DNA of 64,000 nucleotides from Echinometra lucunter (lineage: Eukaryota > Echinodermata > Echinoidea > Camarodonta > Echinometridae): positions 1,588,256-1,652,255 of the forward strand of contig CM057165.1 of assembly GCA_029962745.1 (NCBI GenBank). Reading direction: 5' to 3'. Position numbers and translations under genes: made by a program. Shown here piece after piece: positions 52,583 through 63,380 of the stretch; the stretch's first letter is position 1; each line of letters begins with the position of its first letter. The notes under the pieces are model-generated. The model was not told the origin of the DNA, ran no database searches, and worked only from the letters and a program-made list of their open reading frames with translations.

Positions 52583-55500
52583 ACTTTTTCGGACCCCATG
52601 ATAGAACAGTTGTATTTTTGTTAATACGACTGAAATGGGCTATCCGCCGTTTATATCCAATATGTATAGATTTTGTATTGTTTGCTATTTTGAACGGAAA
52701 TAAAACAAACAACACCTTTTCCATATATCTTTTTCTGTTTCTCTTTTAATTTCATTTATTTATCATTCATTTAGTCATTTATTCATTTATCTATCTTATT
52801 TATTCATTTATTTATTCATTTGTCTGTTCATTCATTCATTTTTGCCTTTCGACAAAGGAAGCGGCACTTGCCCCTGATAGGTTTTGCTGCAGGTCAGGGA
52901 GGTATCAATGACAGGAATATCGGCGCTTAGAAATGACTAGATAGTACATATACCAATTAACATGATCAATCCCAAATTGATATAACGAATAACTTAAAGA
53001 CACTCACTCGTGGGCTTTCATGGGGAGTGAAATCATAATTTGCTGACACCAGACTTCCTGAAAAGCACTGGAAATACCTGTAATATATTCGGAGCTCTCT
53101 TCTCTCTCTCTCTGGGCCACAGACAAGCTGCCCTACTATAGACATTCTTTGGCCTGCTTCGGGCATTGTCGGGCCAGGGAAAGTGAGATAATGACTTCAC
53201 CATATGCATGATATGGGACAAGGGGTGAAATATACAGAGCATTACATAAGGTCTGTTGGTCATAAAATTCAATTCCACTCTAGGTGATGAACAACTCCTG
53301 TTACTGGATAGGCACCCAAATGGTGTCAAATGCCCATGAAAATCCACGACTGTGTGTCTTTAAGATAGACGTTAACATGTGTTGTAGTAGATGACCTATA
53401 GCGTTATTTTTTCTTCTTCCGTGAACAGGAACCCATTGGATGATGGAAATCGTAGGACTCATTCTCAGTAATGGCGATCCAGACAAAGTGAATCGCTCCC
53501 TCTACTCCTCCACCGTGGAGATGATCAACATGGACCAACCCTTTCCTTCTACAAGGAAGGAAGAAGAACTACACCCTATGGACATGACTCCATTCTTAGA
53601 CACCATTGAGAGGGCGCCCTCACCTAGAGCCGTGCTGACACATCTGCAGTACGACCTTCTGCCTCAAGACTTACTGAAAGCTAAGGTTCGTTCTTATTTG
53701 TGGGTGTTCTGACATTATGCTCAGATGACAATTGCTTCATTTGTGAAAGATAAGTAACTGTGGTAAGGGTTGTAGTTAAATGAGTTCGGAGCAGTTTTAG
53801 GGTTAGGTATTTTATTTGATACAGAGAATCTAGTCGGGTTCATTTTCATTGTAGATCAAAAGGACTCGTTTTCATTGACTGGAATCAATTTGGGGCCTAT
53901 TAGATTGCACTCTGGAGTAAAACTTGCATACTAACATCGAAATTATATGAAAATGAGGATATGTTTAAATGCATAATTTTCTCGATATGTATAAAAATGT
54001 TTGGTATTTTTTTTTTTTTTTATAATCTCTGTATTGTATGTAACTATGTCTCATGACATTACATTCCAGGTTATCTACTTGGCCCGCAATCCAAAGGATA
54101 TTATTGTGTCGTGGTACAGTTTCGTTGGAAAGAACGCCGCCCTACCTTTAACCGTCGAAAAAGCCATCAACAACCTTGTGAATGGCGGTAATAGTTATTC
54201 CATTACCATCATGTCTTTTGTACACGTTGGGTCATATAATCTGCTTCAATGGCCTGAGACGTCTTTTGACGCGCCCTGTGAAAGCGATTTCGGAGAAAAA
54301 TACCCGGCAAAAATAAATGCGATATGATCGATCCACAATTACCATGAAAAACCGTAGTATATATTGCAACAAAGGGGGAAAGAGAAGTAGCCTTAACGAA
54401 AAGGTTTAGGCACATCTGCATCGTTTCTATTTTTCGGCACTCTTTTTCTTTTGTAGGTGAAACTCGCAATATCTTTGCTGTCACTGATGGCATGCATTTT
54501 GTTTGGAATTATAGTTGTCAGTAAGGAGAAGACTTCTTTATTTGTTCTCTAGGTGTAATGCTCGGGACTACGCCCTATATTGGCCAATTAGAAGCGGCTC
54601 ACTGGAAGAGCCATAAAATCAATTCTAAATCTGTTGGAAATGGAAATAAACCGAACTAACTGACTAAGTATCAGTTCTATGCCATTCATTTGACAAATCT
54701 TCGCCATATGCCGATGACACTTGTTATCTAAGTTAACATGATATTTTCATTTTATTTATATATCATGCTAATTCTTTCGATATTGCAAGGTGGTACGACT
54801 AACTATAACTGATTTGTTTGCATTTGTGTATTTTTTTATGGATGTCGTATATTTGTGTTCTTTGATTTATTTCAGAAATGCATTGGGGACCTTGGCCGGA
54901 GCACGTTCGTCCATTCTGTGATCTAAGAAACCATGAAAACGTGACTTTCGTTTTCTATGAGGATCTGAAGAAGGTATGGTACATTCAAAATCTTTGTAGA
55001 AGCTGACTATCTTCTTTTCGAAATAGACTACTATCTGATTGTGAAAGCAGTTGCAATGATTGCTTGAAAACAGTGGCGTAATGAGCCAAATATTTTTCTT
55101 TCGGGGGGGGGGGGGGGTTGCGCTGTCCACAAAAATACCAGGGGTTCAGCTGCTGACAAGCAAGTAAAAAAGGGGGTCGTTTCTCAAGGAAAATGAAGAA
55201 TAACAGAATTTAAAAAGAGTGCAATCGGCTACATAATTATTCAAGAAAATTCGATGCAATTACATTGCTGAAGAGATACAAAAAATAATTTTTAAAAACT
55301 TTGAAATTGGGGGGGGGGCAGCAGCCCCCCGCCAAAAAAAAAAAGACAGCAGTACGCTAGTCCTTGAATATAAGAATATGAATAAGTTTTATGCTAGGGT
55401 TTGCAATACGACATGCTCCTCTGCCCATGAAACAGTGACTGAGGTCGAAGGACAAAGTACTAATTATAAATAATACTATTTCATGCTCGTCTTGGTATAC

Positions 55501-56903
55501 CATAGCTAATGAATTTTTCTTGGTAGCCAAGCTTTGGAAAAATACGATTCTTTTCTTCCTAGGATCCCTTGACTCACATCAAGAAGATCGCTGAAGGTAT
55601 TGGTCGCCCACTATCAGAAGAAGTCCTAAAGCGAGTTGTAAAGTTTAGCCATATTGACGCACAAAAAGATACATTCAAGAAAATGGCGGAAAGTGGACAA
55701 GGAAAGTTGGTGAAAGCGGGCGGAGAGTTTGCATTTCTCAACACAGGTAACGTAGTTTGTCTGATTTTTAAACAGCCAAGTTCAGGTATTAAAATGATCG
55801 ATGTTTATTATTTCTTGCGATTGATATAGTATGTTTACCACGGCAGTAAGTACACTCACGCGCATTTTAAGATATTCTGCTATATGTATAAAATATCTAA
55901 AGCTTCAAGATTCAAAATTCAGATCAAGATTCAAGAACTTTAATGTTTGACTGAAAATATAGAAAATATTATGATAACAATAAATTAACATTTCCAGTTA
56001 TAATCCTAATGAAACAAAGTATAGAAATAATTTTCTTAGACATCATTTTGGAAGAAAAATCAGAAATAGGCATGATAAAAGTACACATTGGTAGATGTAT
56101 AACAAGCTATTTAGCATGGGATGTACTTAAACAACAGAGAATTGGTACTCCGTTTGTTTTGAAGTCATCGAGACTGGTTTGAGGGGTCAAATAAACAAAG
56201 AAAACAACATGGAATCCGGGACAATATTTATGTGCAATTAATAGATTTATGTTGTTTTTTATACAGCGCATATGCGCTTCCATGGCTTAGGACATTATTA
56301 CCCCGGCAAGTTTAGCTCCAGCAGCTGTAGCGCTCAGTGCATTGAAGGAATAAATCTTTCCTGGGCCCCTTTTCATAAAACTTGTTATCAGTAACAACTG
56401 CCACATTTCTATGACAAATTTGCTCTCAGCCAATTAGATGCAGGAATTTCAGTATTGCAACTTGTTACTGATAACAAGTTTTATGAAACGGGGCCCAGGT
56501 GCCCTCTTACTACACCTGGGTCAATTATTGCAAATGTAGATTAATGCCTTGCCAAAGGACGTTGGTGCCGTGGCAGGGATTCGAACCCCATACCTTGTGG
56601 TTAACAGTCTGGAGAATAATCCACTGGATCACAACACCTCCAAATGTAACATCACACCCGGAATGAGGATCAAGTAAGAGTATCTGATATCGGTAATTTA
56701 GAAATTTATGATTGATGGATGTTCTAAATGTTGATGATAATGATAACATTATTTACTAACCAATTACATAATAATTTTTTTTTTTAAATCCAGGAATAAG
56801 TGGTCGTTGGAAGAACTTCTTCACCGTGGCGCAAAACGAAGCCTTTGATGAGTGGTATAAAAACAAGATGGATGACTGCGACATCAAGTTTACATTTGAG
56901 TAA
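51818..56903 (+). CDS. cytosolic sulfotransferase (SULT family), 6 exons
   Basis: Transfers sulfonate from PAPS to small hydroxyl or amine substrates in the cytosol (family knowledge); the substrate is unknown. Exons: 51818-51962, 53429-53685, 54070-54187, 54876-54973, 55563-55746, 56794-56903. All introns are GT-AG, phases close, 912 nt (303 residues plus stop), normal for SULTs. The PAPS 5'-phosphosulfate loop is TFPKAGTHW (44-52, K47). The catalytic His is H120 in VLTHLQYDLLP. The 3'-phosphate motif is YLARNPKDIIVSWY (137-150, R140 and S148). The C-terminal block ends GRWKNFFTVAQNEAFDEWY. Odd: the usual Arg-Lys-Gly and Gly-Asp-Trp of that block read N266-T267-G268 and G271-R272-W273, losing residues that contact PAPS. 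AATAAA is at 56980-56985. A tandem paralogue follows 11 kb downstream. Confidence 0.93.
52385..52436 (+). mobile_element. LINE 3' tail, (CTGAA)n, about 9 units
   Basis: ggaaataaatgtctttgaa followed by tandem ctgaa. The upstream 180 bases match the same place in the duplicate, so the insertion predates the duplication. Confidence 0.65.
52537..52578. repeat. (TC)n microsatellite
   Basis: TC run with a few T interruptions in sulfotransferase intron 1. The duplicate has only a short TC stretch at the matching place (63486-63508). Confidence 0.85.
55072..55365. mobile_element. CAGTGGCGTA-ended poly-G element
   Basis: Starts cagtggcgtaatgagcc (as at 16338) and ends near agtacgctagt, with a G run at about 55104-55118 and ggggggggcagcagcccccc near 55310. 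In sulfotransferase intron 4. Confidence 0.6.
56255..56640 (-). mobile_element. tRNA-derived SINE interrupted by a hairpin MITE
   Basis: The tRNA-like head complement (gggattcgaacccc near 56577; taatccactggatcac near 56615) and the body (gattaatgccttgcc, acacctgggtc) lie right of the hairpin. The remaining body (gcgcatatgcgctt, attaccccggcaag) lies left of it. In sulfotransferase intron 5. Confidence 0.55.
56360..56499. mobile_element. hairpin MITE nested in a SINE
   Basis: ctgggccccttttcataaaa, then cttgttatcagtaac, are inverted at the right (gttactgataacaag, then ttttatgaaacggggcccag). The loop has ctcagccaattagatgc, homologous to the loop at 39490-39628, and the length is almost the same. 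Confidence 0.85.
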
Positions 56904-56979
56904 CCAAACAAAACCTTCAAATCGTTTTTCATCAGTACAAATGCATTATAAATTTTCTAGAATTCTTCAATCGATGACA

Positions 56980-56985
56980 AATAAA
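56980..56985 (+). terminator. polyadenylation signal, sulfotransferase 1
   Basis: AATAAA 77 bases after the stop codon, followed by an A-rich then GT-rich stretch. Confidence 0.6.
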
Positions 56986-57019
56986 GAAAAAAATACTGTT
57001 TGGCGTTAATGATAAGTGT

Positions 57020-57920
57020 TTGAGAAATGGTTTCATATTTTCTTTTCACCTTGTTTACTTGGGGGTGTTGTTTGTTTGTTTTTATTTCTATGACAACATG
57101 AAAAATAGAATATGCATGATGCTTATAATAGAAGTGTATGACAGCCCAATCCATAGGCTAACATTTGAAATCAACTTAATAAGATTATGTTTGATCTTTC
57201 GCTAAATTCTTGACAATTCATTTGCGTGAGGTTTTGCTTGCATTATAGCGTAAATGTGGGTACTTGGGTACTCCATGTGCCCCATCCCGCAGTGAAATAG
57301 GGGAAATTTAAAACTTAACAGAAAGGAAGCCAGGAGAAGTAAGAGGTGTTGAAGAGTGTTGTCTCATCTGATCTGCTCCCTTGTTTTGGACATTATTTGT
57401 GACTTATTGAGCTATTTTGAACTTAGAATGCTGATGGATATGTTTATCTAGATCTGTGGATACAACTTAAGGGCAGTCAACATGAAGATAGAATGAATTT
57501 ATTGCAAAAAGTATATGTTTCTTCTGGAGTTTTCATCCTGGCTTTGGACCCTGATTTTCAGAACTGGTCCCATATACTGATATTTGTGTTTTGCTCCTGC
57601 TTTCTTTGCTACTGATCTCAGCACTTTTCTGGGACATTCCTTTTCATCTTTTTCAATAGACTCTATTGTGAGTATATACCAAGGCCTATATAATCACCTA
57701 TTGATCTCAGCTTATCCAGGTACCAGTGACCTATTCATTGCCACACAGAAGTGCTCAAACTGAATAACTTGACTTTGAATTAGAAAGTAAGTGCCCTGGT
57801 CATTGACTTTTTGCTGCCTGCCTGTATTAGAGTCATGTCAAATTACAATTTGAGAAAATCAGATAGAAATATTACCTGACATCCACGCATACCGCAAGCC
57901 GCTAAAGTTGTGAATAGCTA
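57020..57920. other. intergenic, nothing recognised
   Basis: Between the sulfotransferase polyadenylation signal and the LINE remnant. AT-rich, with no exon, clear repeat or motif that I can support; its right part may be the LINE's 5' UTR. Confidence 0.5.
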
Positions 57921-57979
57921 CAGTGTTTGTTCTTTTTCGCAACGACCGGGAGACTACAGGACTACCTCACTCCCGTATA

Positions 57980-59425
57980 TCAGATGATGATGATGATGAT
58001 GATGAATATGGCTTCTTCAGATGAAAAGTGCCCTACAGACCACTGTGAGCAGATCGGCGAGGAAGTAAAGGAGTATTTCAACAGTCAGGAGTTTAGAAAA
58101 CTGTTTAAGGCGTCACTTACTGATGCCATTACAAAGCAAATGTGGATCTTAGAGCCAAGTTGGAGAAAGCTGAGGGAAAAATCCTATCACTTGAACATAT
58201 TGTGCAAGAAAAGACTTCCATCATAGATAAACTCCAGGAGAAGCAATCACACATCATAGAAGACATTCGTACTGTTCACCGAGATTTGAATGACGCAGAA
58301 CAATACTCGAAGTCTAAATAAAAATTTTGATGAAATGCAAATTGTTTTATCATCTTTAAACTTTGAATTTGATATAATTGCTGTTACTGAAACCTGGTTT
58401 AGTACTTATATAGGAATGTATAAATTAGATGGTTATTCGCTTGTTTCTAAATGTAGACCTTCTAAGACTAGTGGTGGAGTTGCTCTATACTTGAAAGATA
58501 ATCTTACTTATAATTTGTTGTCTGAATATAATTGCTCTGAACCTAATTATGAAATGGTATTTGTTGAAATTGCTAACAACCCCAAACCTGCAGTTATTGC
58601 TTGTGTTTATCGTCCACCAGACTCTGATATATCTTGCTTTCATGACAAATTACAAAATTTTCTAGAAGCACTGGGGTCTGAAAGAAAAGATATCTATATT
58701 TGTGGCGACTTTAATATAAACTTATCGAACTATGATTCCCACAATAAAACAAATGAATTTTTAGATACTGTGTTTTCTTTTAATTTATATCCTTTAATTT
58801 CAAAACCATCTCGAATTACTGATAAAAAAGCATCATTGATTGATAATATTTTTACAAATACTATACAAGATGAAAAGCACAAAGGTCTTATTTATAGTGA
58901 AATTTCAGATCACTTTCCAGTGTTTTCGATATCATGTGCAAATCATGCAAAGCCTGTTATAAAAAATATAAAAAAGCGTATTATTAATGATTCAACTTTG
59001 TCAATATTTAAAGAATGTTTATCCTGATTGGAGTGATGTCTATAATTGTGAAAATGCCAATGAATCATATGACTTTTTTTGTGTGATAAATTTAATGCAA
59101 TGTATAACAAACGTTTTCCTACTAAATCAATGAAACAAAATAGAAAAGCACATAAACCTTGGATTACACAAGCGATATTGAAATCGGTGAAGCATAAACA
59201 TAGATTATATGTAAAAAGTATAAAGAGACCTAGTTCTAGTCATTTTTATACTCTAAATATTTGTTTTTATGACTAAAAAAATATTTAGAGTATAAAAATA
59301 AGTTAACAAATATCATCAGAACATCAAAAATGAAATATTATGAGTCTTTATTTTATATTTTTCATAAGAAGAAAAAGAAAATACCTAATTCAATTGAATC
59401 TGTTAAAATAGACAATTAATTACAA
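57980..59425 (+). mobile_element. internally deleted LINE (ORF1 start fused to ORF2)
   Basis: An ORF1-like start (MASSDEKCPTDHC, FRKLFKASL) shifts frame near 58140 and continues as a coiled-coil (LRAKLEKAEGKILSLE, then LNDAEQYSK). It runs directly into an ORF2 apurinic endonuclease frame at 58290-59027: RSLNKNFDE, IIAVTETWF (catalytic Glu), VYRPPDSD, YICGDFNINL (Asp-Asn), EISDHFPVF (SDH). After 59027 a second shift leads to PWITQAILKSVKHK (59079-59276), the linker before the reverse transcriptase, which is absent. CR1/L2-like endonuclease type is inferred. Confidence 0.8.
58290..59027 (+). pseudogene. LINE ORF2 endonuclease domain
   Basis: 245 codons of an exonuclease-endonuclease-phosphatase fold with the key TETW, GDFN and SDHFP motifs intact. 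In autonomous elements this nicks the target DNA for reverse transcription. The frame stops after FKECLS, is shifted, and no reverse transcriptase follows, so the copy cannot move by itself. Confidence 0.8.
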
Positions 59426-59514
59426 ACAGTCATCATTTATCCTCAAGTTTGCCACTGTTTTTAGAACTGAAAATTATTCCTGTAACTTACTTAATAAAGC
59501 TTAATACATACACA

Positions 59515-59779
59515 ACAGTTCCGCTTAACCCATGGATGACAAAGAGAGACATCTGCCAGGATCCAGAGGCTTCAGGAAGAAAGGTATCAACCTTTTACAT
59601 CTTGCAGATCCTCCATCATCATGGCCTGAGAGGCTGCAAGGCAAGGGAGAAGCCCCTGCTCCAAGACCGACACCTAAAAAAGGGATCTGCTTGGTATTAG
59701 AGGGGGATACCTTGCTCCTTGAGGCTTCTGGATCCTGGCAGATGTCTCTCTTTGTCATCCATGGGTTAAGCTGAACTGT
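59515..59779. mobile_element. 265-bp hairpin element with 75-bp arms
   Basis: Left arm acagttccgcttaaccc, gacatctgccaggatcc; right arm ggatcctggcagatgtc, gggttaagctgaactgt. The arms differ at few positions. The same peptide, MTKRDICQDPEAS, can be read from either strand, an effect of the symmetry rather than evidence of a gene. Confidence 0.8.
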
Positions 59780-60309
59780 TCGGACAAGTCAGCGTCCTGC
59801 TGTTTGGGTGAGTTTCCACTTTCTACCCGATCTTGGTAGAGTTTGTACTGTCCCAAGAATGTTAACCTTGTGTCTGATGGTTTATACAGATGCCCAAGGT
59901 ATGCTGAGAGTCTTGGATATTACTCCTAAAGAGGAGCCCGTCTTGTGTAAATCAACAACTCGCTGCCTGAGGTGTTCCCTATATCCCTTAGACTTTTCAA
60001 TATAGTGCTAATATTGTCAAGCTGATCAACGCTCATTTGTGTTAGCTGTATGGACTCCAACTGGGGATCACTACAGTAACTTTTGGTCAAATTTTGGACT
60101 CTTAATCTATTCACATAGACAACAGTCAATTCATCGAGTCAATTTCTGGTTATGTTTGGTAAGGAGGGAATGTCAGTCCTGCTCCAAAGACTTCCGGAAG
60201 CAATATTCAAATGTCATATTGTCATTATCATATTCCAGAGTCCTTTGAATAAAACAAGGTCCACCTGAAAGCCATCATTAATTTGTTAATACCACTTTTT
60301 AGAGCATTT

Positions 60310-60550
60310 TTCAACTACAAAAGGGAGGTGTATGTAAACTTTTGACCCATTTATTTCCAGAAATACAGATAATATGAGCCATAATACATATAATTGTGTA
60401 TCATATATAAAATATAAACCATGAACATAAGGTAGACATACAGTTTGCCTGATTTAATTAGAAATGAAACTGTCTGGACAACAAAAGATGATTAAAATTT
60501 GAGAAAAACTGTTTTTCTACCAGGTGTATGTAAACTTCCGGCCCCAACTG
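60310..60550. mobile_element. right half of a Tc1-type IR/DR element
   Basis: Two direct repeats about 196 bases apart: aggtgtatgtaaacttttga (60326) and aggtgtatgtaaacttccgg (60522). The outer one ends ccccaactg before TA (60551-60552). This matches the paired repeats inside the long terminal inverted repeats of Tc1-like transposons, with the cagttg...ggaagtttacatacac end. No transposase and no left end were found. Confidence 0.7.
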
Positions 60551-61924
60551 TATATATTGATCTCACTTTTATAAAAAAAAAACCCGCATCATTTCTTTTA
60601 TACCAAAAAATACGAGACAACCTAAATAAAAAAACACAGAGAGGAATATCAAACGTTGAACAAGGACTAAAAGACTGAAAGCGGAAATAATAATATTGAG
60701 CTAATGGATCCTCAAGGGCGAGTTCAAGCAATGAGCTAGCTATTGCTTACACATAGAGTCAATAAATCATCAAATCATACAAAAATGTTGGGCCTCCGTA
60801 ATCTACCATTTCCCTCTTTCTACAGATTAGCAGAAGATGTCGTTTGAATTTGTTGAACATGACATTGCGCAAAGGAAAGGTAAATTCTGAGCTATGCATG
60901 CTGGTAAATGGACCAGCATTTTGAATATCAGTAGGGCCAATAAATACAGAACGCTGTTCATTTCAATGTTTTCATTTTCCATTTTCCGACCAGGTGCCCG
61001 CTTTCTGTTTGTTTGTTTTTTCTGATATGCGTTATTTTCTTGTTTTGTAATCTTACATAGTTTCTTCGTACAGAAATTGACAGTCGGTCGTTGATTATTT
61101 TATGTGTACGTTGGACATGTGTACACAAACGTCATTTGTATTATCCGTCACACTATTGATGTTATGTTTCATTTGAAATAAGGATCAATGAAGCAAAAAT
61201 CTAAAAAAAGAAAAAAAGAAAAAAGAAAATGAAAGAAAGAGGTAGTTCGCGTGACATCATTTTTGGTCTTTTTTAATAAATAACTCTCCATTTTTGGTAA
61301 ATTTACTTTTAAAAAATAAATTCTGTAGAGTTAGCACTTTGCCCGGAAATATTACTGAATCACAGAGAAAAAATATATTAGGAACCATATCAGTTTTCGA
61401 GTTCTCTTTAGTTAGAATGTGGTGTTCTTAGCCTGTCTTCATCTACAAACTGACTCACTAAGAAAAAGGAAACAATGAACAAAGGTTAAAATGTTGTACT
61501 CAAATCAAACGTTTTCAACTGTTCATGTGCCATATCAACAGGGTGATCAAGTTTCAAAGAGGCTTCAGTCGCAATTTGTTCGAAGAAATGTGAAAAACAA
61601 TATGTAATGTTTCTATATTATGTTGTCAAGAGAGAATATGTATGATTATATTTTGATATGTAAACCTGATGATTTCTGAGTAATAAAATAACCTGTGGAG
61701 GGCTTAAAACAAGTAGCCAGCGGAGCTAAAATGTTGCAAAGATGGTAACCTCTCAATAGAAAAATCAAAGTCTTCTGAACGACTAGACTTTAGCAAGATT
61801 ATTTTAGTACATTATCACACTGTTTTATGTTTAACCGTCGTGGCTCTAAGGTTATCTTTGTATATGATAATAATTCACGAACACATAAATTCATCGACCT
61901 TTAAAACATAACTCTAAGTTCGAA

Positions 61925-62023
61925 CAATCTCTGTGCACTCTGTATTCTGTTATTGAGGGAATCAACATTTCATTCTGCGGTTCGCTTATTCTGCGTTTGT
62001 GAGCTCCTTTCTTCTTTAACAAG
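61925..62023 (+). other. 5' UTR exon, sulfotransferase 2
   Basis: Copy of the leader exon at 50950-51052, ending taacaag before gtaagaaa. The intron runs 62024-62782. The start is approximate. Confidence 0.6.
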
Positions 62024-62782
62024 GTAAGAAAAATTGTTTAGTATCACCAACAGTTTTGTTAATAGTAGGTTAGGGACCTTCTTTTATTCTAATCATCCAA
62101 CAATCGTTTCGGGATGTAATAATAGTTTAGCTTAGGTACAGTATATGAGTACTGGAAAACCGAAACGCCCGGAAAACATACTTTGTATACAAATCCACTT
62201 ATGTTTCCATTCACCTCGTGGTTCAACCAGTTATCGCGTGGATATTTGAAGAAAAAAAATTGATTGCTTGGAATACATCTGGGAAAAATTACAGATTTTT
62301 TTTTCGAACACAAATCTTTTTTATGTAACAGTAGGGGGTAGTAAGTTTTTAGCCCCCCCCCCCCCCTCCCCGAATATCTTTCTGGGGTATTGTTTGAGAA
62401 GGATAGATGAGGGTGAGACATCCATGTTCAGAATGTCTGTTGATAGATCCAGAATTGTTACCTGCAAACATTTTTAAGGATCCAGGCCTGGATGAAAGAT
62501 CTGTTTTAAATAATGTTGACTATTTTTGGAGGGGGGGGGGCGAAAACTTCACTCTGAATTAAAAACTACAGAGGGCTAAAAGGTTCAGAATCTAAATATC
62601 TTGGGGGATGGGGGGGAGAAACGCTTGATGACAATATTGTGAAGAACTCGTCATATTTTTTTTTCTATCGATGCCCTTCAAATAGAAATTGTCATAAGAT
62701 TTCGGTTGACAGTCACCTTACAGCTTATATGAAATAAAAAATAGATTTTTTAATTTCTCTCATTTCTCTCAATTCCCTCTAG

Positions 62783-62936
62783 ATGGCCGATGAAAGTGAT
62801 CTTCCGCATTTCAAATATGAGCATGAGTATAAGGGCATAAGATATCCCAACATAGTCCTAGATTCCAGTATTGACCGGCTCAAGACTTTCGAAGTCCGAC
62901 CAGATGACATCTGGATTGTGACGTTTCCGAAAGCAG
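62783..62936 (+). CDS. sulfotransferase paralogue, coding exon 1 (partial gene)
   Basis: ATG directly after the ctctag acceptor. 154 nt, phase 1 end, same as copy 1. Encodes MADESDLPHFKYEHEYKG... and ends VTFPKA before GTGAGG, with the first half of the PAPS loop. Compared with copy 1 it has three extra codons after MADE (SDL) and substitutions such as I to F, V to I, and K to R. The rest of the gene lies outside the window, so intactness cannot be judged. Confidence 0.85.
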
Positions 62937-63356
62937 GTGAGGGGGCAGAGGCATAGTGTCGGTGCAGATTGTGGAAGGGGCACTGGTATCACCGGGGAGG
63001 TGGAGCAAGTCTTGCTGGGCGGATGAAATCTCTTTCTCAAGCTCAGCGGCTTAGAATTTTTTTTTTCTGTGTGCGTGTGGGTGCGCGGGTGTGTGAGGGT
63101 CTATGCGTGTATGTTGTGTCAGTGCTTTTTTGTTGTCTCTTCTTCTTTCATGTTTTTAAAAATACTTTTTCATGATTATACACATTTATTATGTCCTAGG
63201 ACACCCTCAATCCAAGCTTTTGCTTTTAGAGATGTGTCCTTCAATTATTTATGTAATTACGATGATTGTTTATAATGTCCTATTTTATTATCAATACCAT
63301 GAATGTCAATTTTTGTTTCATTATTTTGCTGATTATTTGAATAACTGGAAATAACA

Positions 63357-63380
63357 GTGTTTGAACTGAACTGAACTGAA
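63357..63380 (+). mobile_element. LINE 3' tail, (CTGAA)n, 3 units
   Basis: Orthologous within the duplication to 52385-52436 but with only three units. Confidence 0.65.

Larger units (their letters stand above)
49940..53330 (+). repeat. tandem-duplicated sulfotransferase segment, copy 1
   Basis: The 5' flank, 5' UTR exon, intron, coding exon 1 and most of coding intron 1 recur with high similarity at about 60900-64000. The offset between start codons is 10,965 bases. (CTGAA)n in the intron has about nine units here and three in copy 2. Confidence 0.9.

Noticed and set aside
54188..54327. Extension of sulfotransferase exon 3 into the following open frame
   Set aside because: The frame continues past 54187, but the GTAATA donor there, phase 1, joins correctly to exon 4 at 54876 and restores the SULT family pattern; the extension has no SULT similarity.
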